From positions 124,001 through 188,000 of the forward strand of contig NZ_JAJOZT010000002.1 of NCBI RefSeq assembly GCF_021168475.1: a stretch of 64,000 nucleotides of DNA. Direction: 5' to 3'. The translations under genes were made by a program, and so were the position numbers. The DNA comes from Pseudoclavibacter sp. 13-3. GTDB taxonomy: Bacteria > Actinomycetota > Actinomycetes > Actinomycetales > Microbacteriaceae. Below the pieces are notes generated by a model. That model worked only from the letters and a program-made list of their open reading frames with translations. It made no database searches and was not told the origin of the DNA. Positions 61,622-64,000 of the stretch are shown here, piece after piece; position 1 is the stretch's first letter, and every line of letters begins with the position of its first letter.

Positions 61622-62335
61622 ATGTCTCAGTACTCAGGCGTCGCCACCGATCTTCGGCGGCGCATCCTCGACGGCGAGTTTCTGGTCGGCAGCCGACTGC
61701 CCTCTGAAGAGACTCTGGGCGACGACTACCGGGTCTCGCGCAAGACCGTTCGCAACGCGCTGGCGGCACTGGAGCGGCGGGGCCTCATCACCGTCAGGCG
61801 CGGCAGCGGCTGGTTCGTCGCGCAGACCGAACAGTCGCAGGGCTTCGACCAGATGCGCTCGTTCGCGCAGTGGGCGCAGGGGCGCGGGCTCGTTCCGGGC
61901 GGCCGCATCGTCAGTCGTGAGCAGGCGAAGGCGAACGTGCGAGAGGCACGTCTGCTGCGCACGCACATCGATGACGCCGTGCTGCGGATGACCCGCGTGC
62001 GCACGCTGCAGGCGCGCACGGTCATGGTCGAGCGATCGACGTGGGCACCGTGGGTGCTGCCCCTGATCCGCGATGTGCCCGACGACATCGTCTCGACGAC
62101 GGCGACGCTGCGCGACCACGGCATCCACGTCGTCTACGGGCAGCACCGGATCGAAGCGGTCGCGGCCTCGAGCGCCGACTCGAGACTGCTCGGCGTGCGC
62201 AGAAGCAGCCCGCTGCTGCAGGTGCGTCGTGTCACGTTCTCGCGAGACGGTCGCGTCGTCGAGGTGGGCGAAGACCGGTACCTGCCCGACACCATCGTGT
62301 TCGAGATCGCGGCCGCCGGTGCCGCAACGGCCTGA
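61622..62335 (+). CDS. GntR/HutC-family transcriptional regulator
   Basis: 237 residues. The winged helix-turn-helix reads YSGVATDLRRRILDGEF, GSRLPSEETLGDDYRVSRKT (20 residues) and VRNALAALERRGLI. The rest is a UTRA ligand-binding domain ending SPLLQVRRVTFSRDGRVVEVGEDRYLPDT in two parts (LLQVRRVTF and VEVGEDRYLPDT). HutC-type regulators usually repress nearby catabolic genes and release on binding a small ligand. It precedes the class III aminotransferase by 146 bp, its likely target. Confidence 0.9.
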   Translation: MSQYSGVATDLRRRILDGEFLVGSRLPSEETLGDDYRVSRKTVRNALAALERRGLITVRRGSGWFVAQTEQSQGFDQMRSFAQWAQGRGLVPGGRIVSREQAKANVREARLLRTHIDDAVLRMTRVRTLQARTVMVERSTWAPWVLPLIRDVPDDIVSTTATLRDHGIHVVYGQHRIEAVAASSADSRLLGVRRSSPLLQVRRVTFSRDGRVVEVGEDRYLPDTIVFEIAAAGAATA

Positions 62336-62481
62336 TGCGCACACCTGGCCCCGCTGGTGGGCCGGTCGTGACCACCGGGCGACCGCCAGGCGGCGTCTGT
62401 TCACCTGCCAGACATCGGCGCTCGGTTGACTGGTCGGCGCGTGCGCTCACCTGAGCCCGCGGCCCGCCGAGAGAGAGACTC

Positions 62482-63840
62482 ATGACCAGCAAATCGACCA
62501 TCATGGACACGAACAGCTTCAGCGCCGACGCCCTCGAGCAGCTCGACGGCGAGACCCGGCAGCTGGTCAGGCGTCGGCTGACCGTGCTCGGCGGAGCCTA
62601 CCGGCTGTTCTACCAGCACCCGGTGCACCTCGTGCGCGGCGAGGGGCAGTACCTCTGGGACGCGGCCGGGGCGAAGTACCTCGACATGTACAACAACGTC
62701 GCGAGCGTCGGCCATGCGAACCCTGCGGTCGCGCGGGCCGTCGCCGAGCAGATGGGGCTCGTCAACACGCACACCCGCTATGCGCACGAGCACATCGTCG
62801 ACTACTCCGAGCAGATTCTGTCGACGATGCCCGACGCAATCACCCGAGCCATGTACATGTGCACGGGCTCGGAGGCCAACGATCTGGCCATTCGGGTCGC
62901 GCGCGAATACACCGGCGGCACCGGCATCATCGTGTCGGCTGAGGCCTATCACGGCAACACCGATCTCACCTCTCGGCACTCGCCGGCGCTGGGCGGCGGG
63001 CAGCCGCTCGATGGCGCGTGCCGTCGGGTGAGCGTGCCGTGGGCGGATGCCATGGCGAACGGCGGCGCCCTGACCCGAGAGACTGCGGGGGAGGCCTTCG
63101 CTCGAGAGATGGAGGCGGCGATCGACAGCCTCGAGGAGGCCGGTGCGCCGTTCGCCGGGTTTCTGGCCGACTCGATCTTCTCGTCTGACGGCGTGCACCC
63201 CGGTCACGCCGGCTGGCTCGCGCCGGCCGTCGACGTCGTTCACCGACGTGGCGGCGTGTTCATCGCAGACGAGGTGCAGCCGGGCTTCGCCCGCACCGGT
63301 GAGGCATTCTGGGGCTTCGCGCGGCACGGCGTGGTGCCCGACCTGGTGACCACGGGCAAGCCGATGGGCAACGGCATTCCGGTCTCTGGGCTCTTCGGGC
63401 GCGACGAGGTGCTTGCCGCGTTCAGCGACCGGTTGCCGTATTTCAACACCTTCGGCGGCAGCCCCGTGTCGATGGCCGCTGCGCTCGCGGTGCTGCACGA
63501 GATACAGGGCCGTGATCTGCAGCAGCATGCACTGCTGGTCGGAGAGCGCCTGCGCACCGAGCTGCGCCGTGTCGCCGAGCAGCATGTCGGCATCGGCGAG
63601 GTGCGCGGCGTCGGTCTCTACACCGGCGTCGACATCGTCTCGCCGGTCGACGGCCAGACGGCGGACGGCCCCCTCGCGCTGGCCGTGCTCGAGGGGCTGC
63701 GCGAGCGGCGGCTGCTCACCTCGGTGGCCGGTGCGGCCGGCAACGTGTTGAAGCTGCGGCCGCCGCTGGTGTTCGACCTGCGCGACATCGATCAGGTCTG
63801 CACGACGCTCGACGAGACGCTGAGCGAACTGAGGGCGTGA
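62482..63840 (+). CDS. Class III PLP-dependent aminotransferase
   Basis: 452 residues. The PLP pocket is shown by CTGSEANDLAIRVAREY, FIADEVQPGFARTGEAFWG with the Asp, and VTTGKPMGNGIPVSG with the Schiff-base Lys. The N-terminal GGAYRLFYQHPVHLVRGEGQ, in parts GGAYRLFY and HPVHLVRGEGQYLWD, is typical of the AGXT2-like branch, which includes alanine-glyoxylate aminotransferase 2 and ethanolamine-phosphate phospho-lyase. The amino donor is unknown. It is flanked by two HutC-type regulators. Confidence 0.9.
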   Translation: MTSKSTIMDTNSFSADALEQLDGETRQLVRRRLTVLGGAYRLFYQHPVHLVRGEGQYLWDAAGAKYLDMYNNVASVGHANPAVARAVAEQMGLVNTHTRYAHEHIVDYSEQILSTMPDAITRAMYMCTGSEANDLAIRVAREYTGGTGIIVSAEAYHGNTDLTSRHSPALGGGQPLDGACRRVSVPWADAMANGGALTRETAGEAFAREMEAAIDSLEEAGAPFAGFLADSIFSSDGVHPGHAGWLAPAVDVVHRRGGVFIADEVQPGFARTGEAFWGFARHGVVPDLVTTGKPMGNGIPVSGLFGRDEVLAAFSDRLPYFNTFGGSPVSMAAALAVLHEIQGRDLQQHALLVGERLRTELRRVAEQHVGIGEVRGVGLYTGVDIVSPVDGQTADGPLALAVLEGLRERRLLTSVAGAAGNVLKLRPPLVFDLRDIDQVCTTLDETLSELRA

Positions 63841-63842
63841 GA

Positions 63843-64000
63843 TCACTCGCTGGTCGACAGGTGCGTCGCCGGTGACCGGCCGTCGATCGAGTTCTCGATG
63901 ACGAATGCGGCAGTCGCGGGCAGATAGCGGTCGTCGGCGTACTCGATGGCACGATTCTGCGCATCGTATGACACCCGGCGCGATCGCAGCAGGGGAGCGC
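63843..64000 (-). CDS. C-terminal end of a second HutC-type GntR regulator, cut by window edge
   Basis: The minus strand is open from the window edge to TGA at 63843-63845. The 51 visible residues include PLLRSRRVSYDAQ and EYADDRYLPATAAFVIE, clearly the end of a UTRA domain and similar to the corresponding part of the regulator at 61622. It converges on the aminotransferase gene, leaving 2 bp between stop codons. Confidence 0.85.
   Translation of the reverse strand, partial: APLLRSRRVSYDAQNRAIEYADDRYLPATAAFVIENSIDGRSPATHLSTSE

Noticed and set aside
62401-63846. 481-codon minus-strand frame over the aminotransferase
   Set aside because: The plus-strand gene has complete PLP motifs. The minus-strand product is a low-complexity Arg/His/Val mix typical of shadow frames.

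Overview
The window is chromosomal DNA from a high-GC Gram-positive bacterium of the Actinomycetota. A Microbacteriaceae-like member of the Micrococcales fits best, but that is inferred from codon use, leaderless starts with TANNNT boxes, an LAxTG wall-anchor protein and the gene families present; no rRNA is available to test it. A near-perfect parS site (7004-7019) and the rpsF-ssb-rpsR-rplI cluster suggest the origin-proximal part of the chromosome. I see no tRNA, rRNA, IS element, prophage or CRISPR array.

Region 1 (1-7.0 kb) is a cell-surface block. It has two convergent genes for repeat-containing secreted proteins that share C-terminal modules, a small membrane-anchored protein, a polysaccharide or teichoic-acid type ABC exporter (ATPase and permease), and a polytopic flippase-like protein whose last codons contain the parS site. 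Region 2 (7.1-9.9 kb) is housekeeping: an adenine/adenosine deaminase and argG.

Region 3 (10.3-27.2 kb) is catabolic. A LysR regulator diverges from a tightly coupled operon of FMO-like monooxygenase, RidA, DUF1028, M20 amidohydrolase, PuuC-like aldehyde dehydrogenase and GMC oxidoreductase. Facing it is a transporter operon (SsuA/TauA-like ABC system, ornithine cyclodeaminase family protein, second FMO), which diverges from an amidohydrolase and a sarcosine-oxidase-like flavoprotein. Together these look like uptake and oxidation of an organic amine or amide; the substrate cannot be read from sequence. Region 4 (27.7-35.5 kb) holds a tyrosine phosphatase, a large LuxR/MalT-type regulator, an LAxTG-anchored repeat protein and a sarcosine-oxidase-like flavoprotein with the covalent-flavin cysteine.

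Region 5 (35.8-59.2 kb) is the most interesting part: about 17 genes that look like a salvage system for peptides containing D-amino acids, such as peptidoglycan stem peptides. It contains aminopeptidase C, an M19 dipeptidase, a class IV aminotransferase, and an N-succinylamino-acid racemase-type enolase-superfamily enzyme with a GNAT acyltransferase and an M20 deacylase. That trio matches the known N-succinylation route converting D- to L-amino acids. Beside it is a nine-gene operon for a dipeptide ABC transporter with fused ATPases, an S66 LD-carboxypeptidase, an Lrp-type regulator, and two signal-less class A beta-lactamase-fold hydrolases flanking a C45 (penicillin acyltransferase family) enzyme. 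I know of no description of this combination.

Region 6 (59.6-64 kb) carries rpsF, ssb, rpsR and rplI with a strong terminator, then a class III aminotransferase between two HutC-type GntR regulators, the second running off the window end. Two families of structured intergenic repeats occur, each with two copies about 12-15 kb apart.
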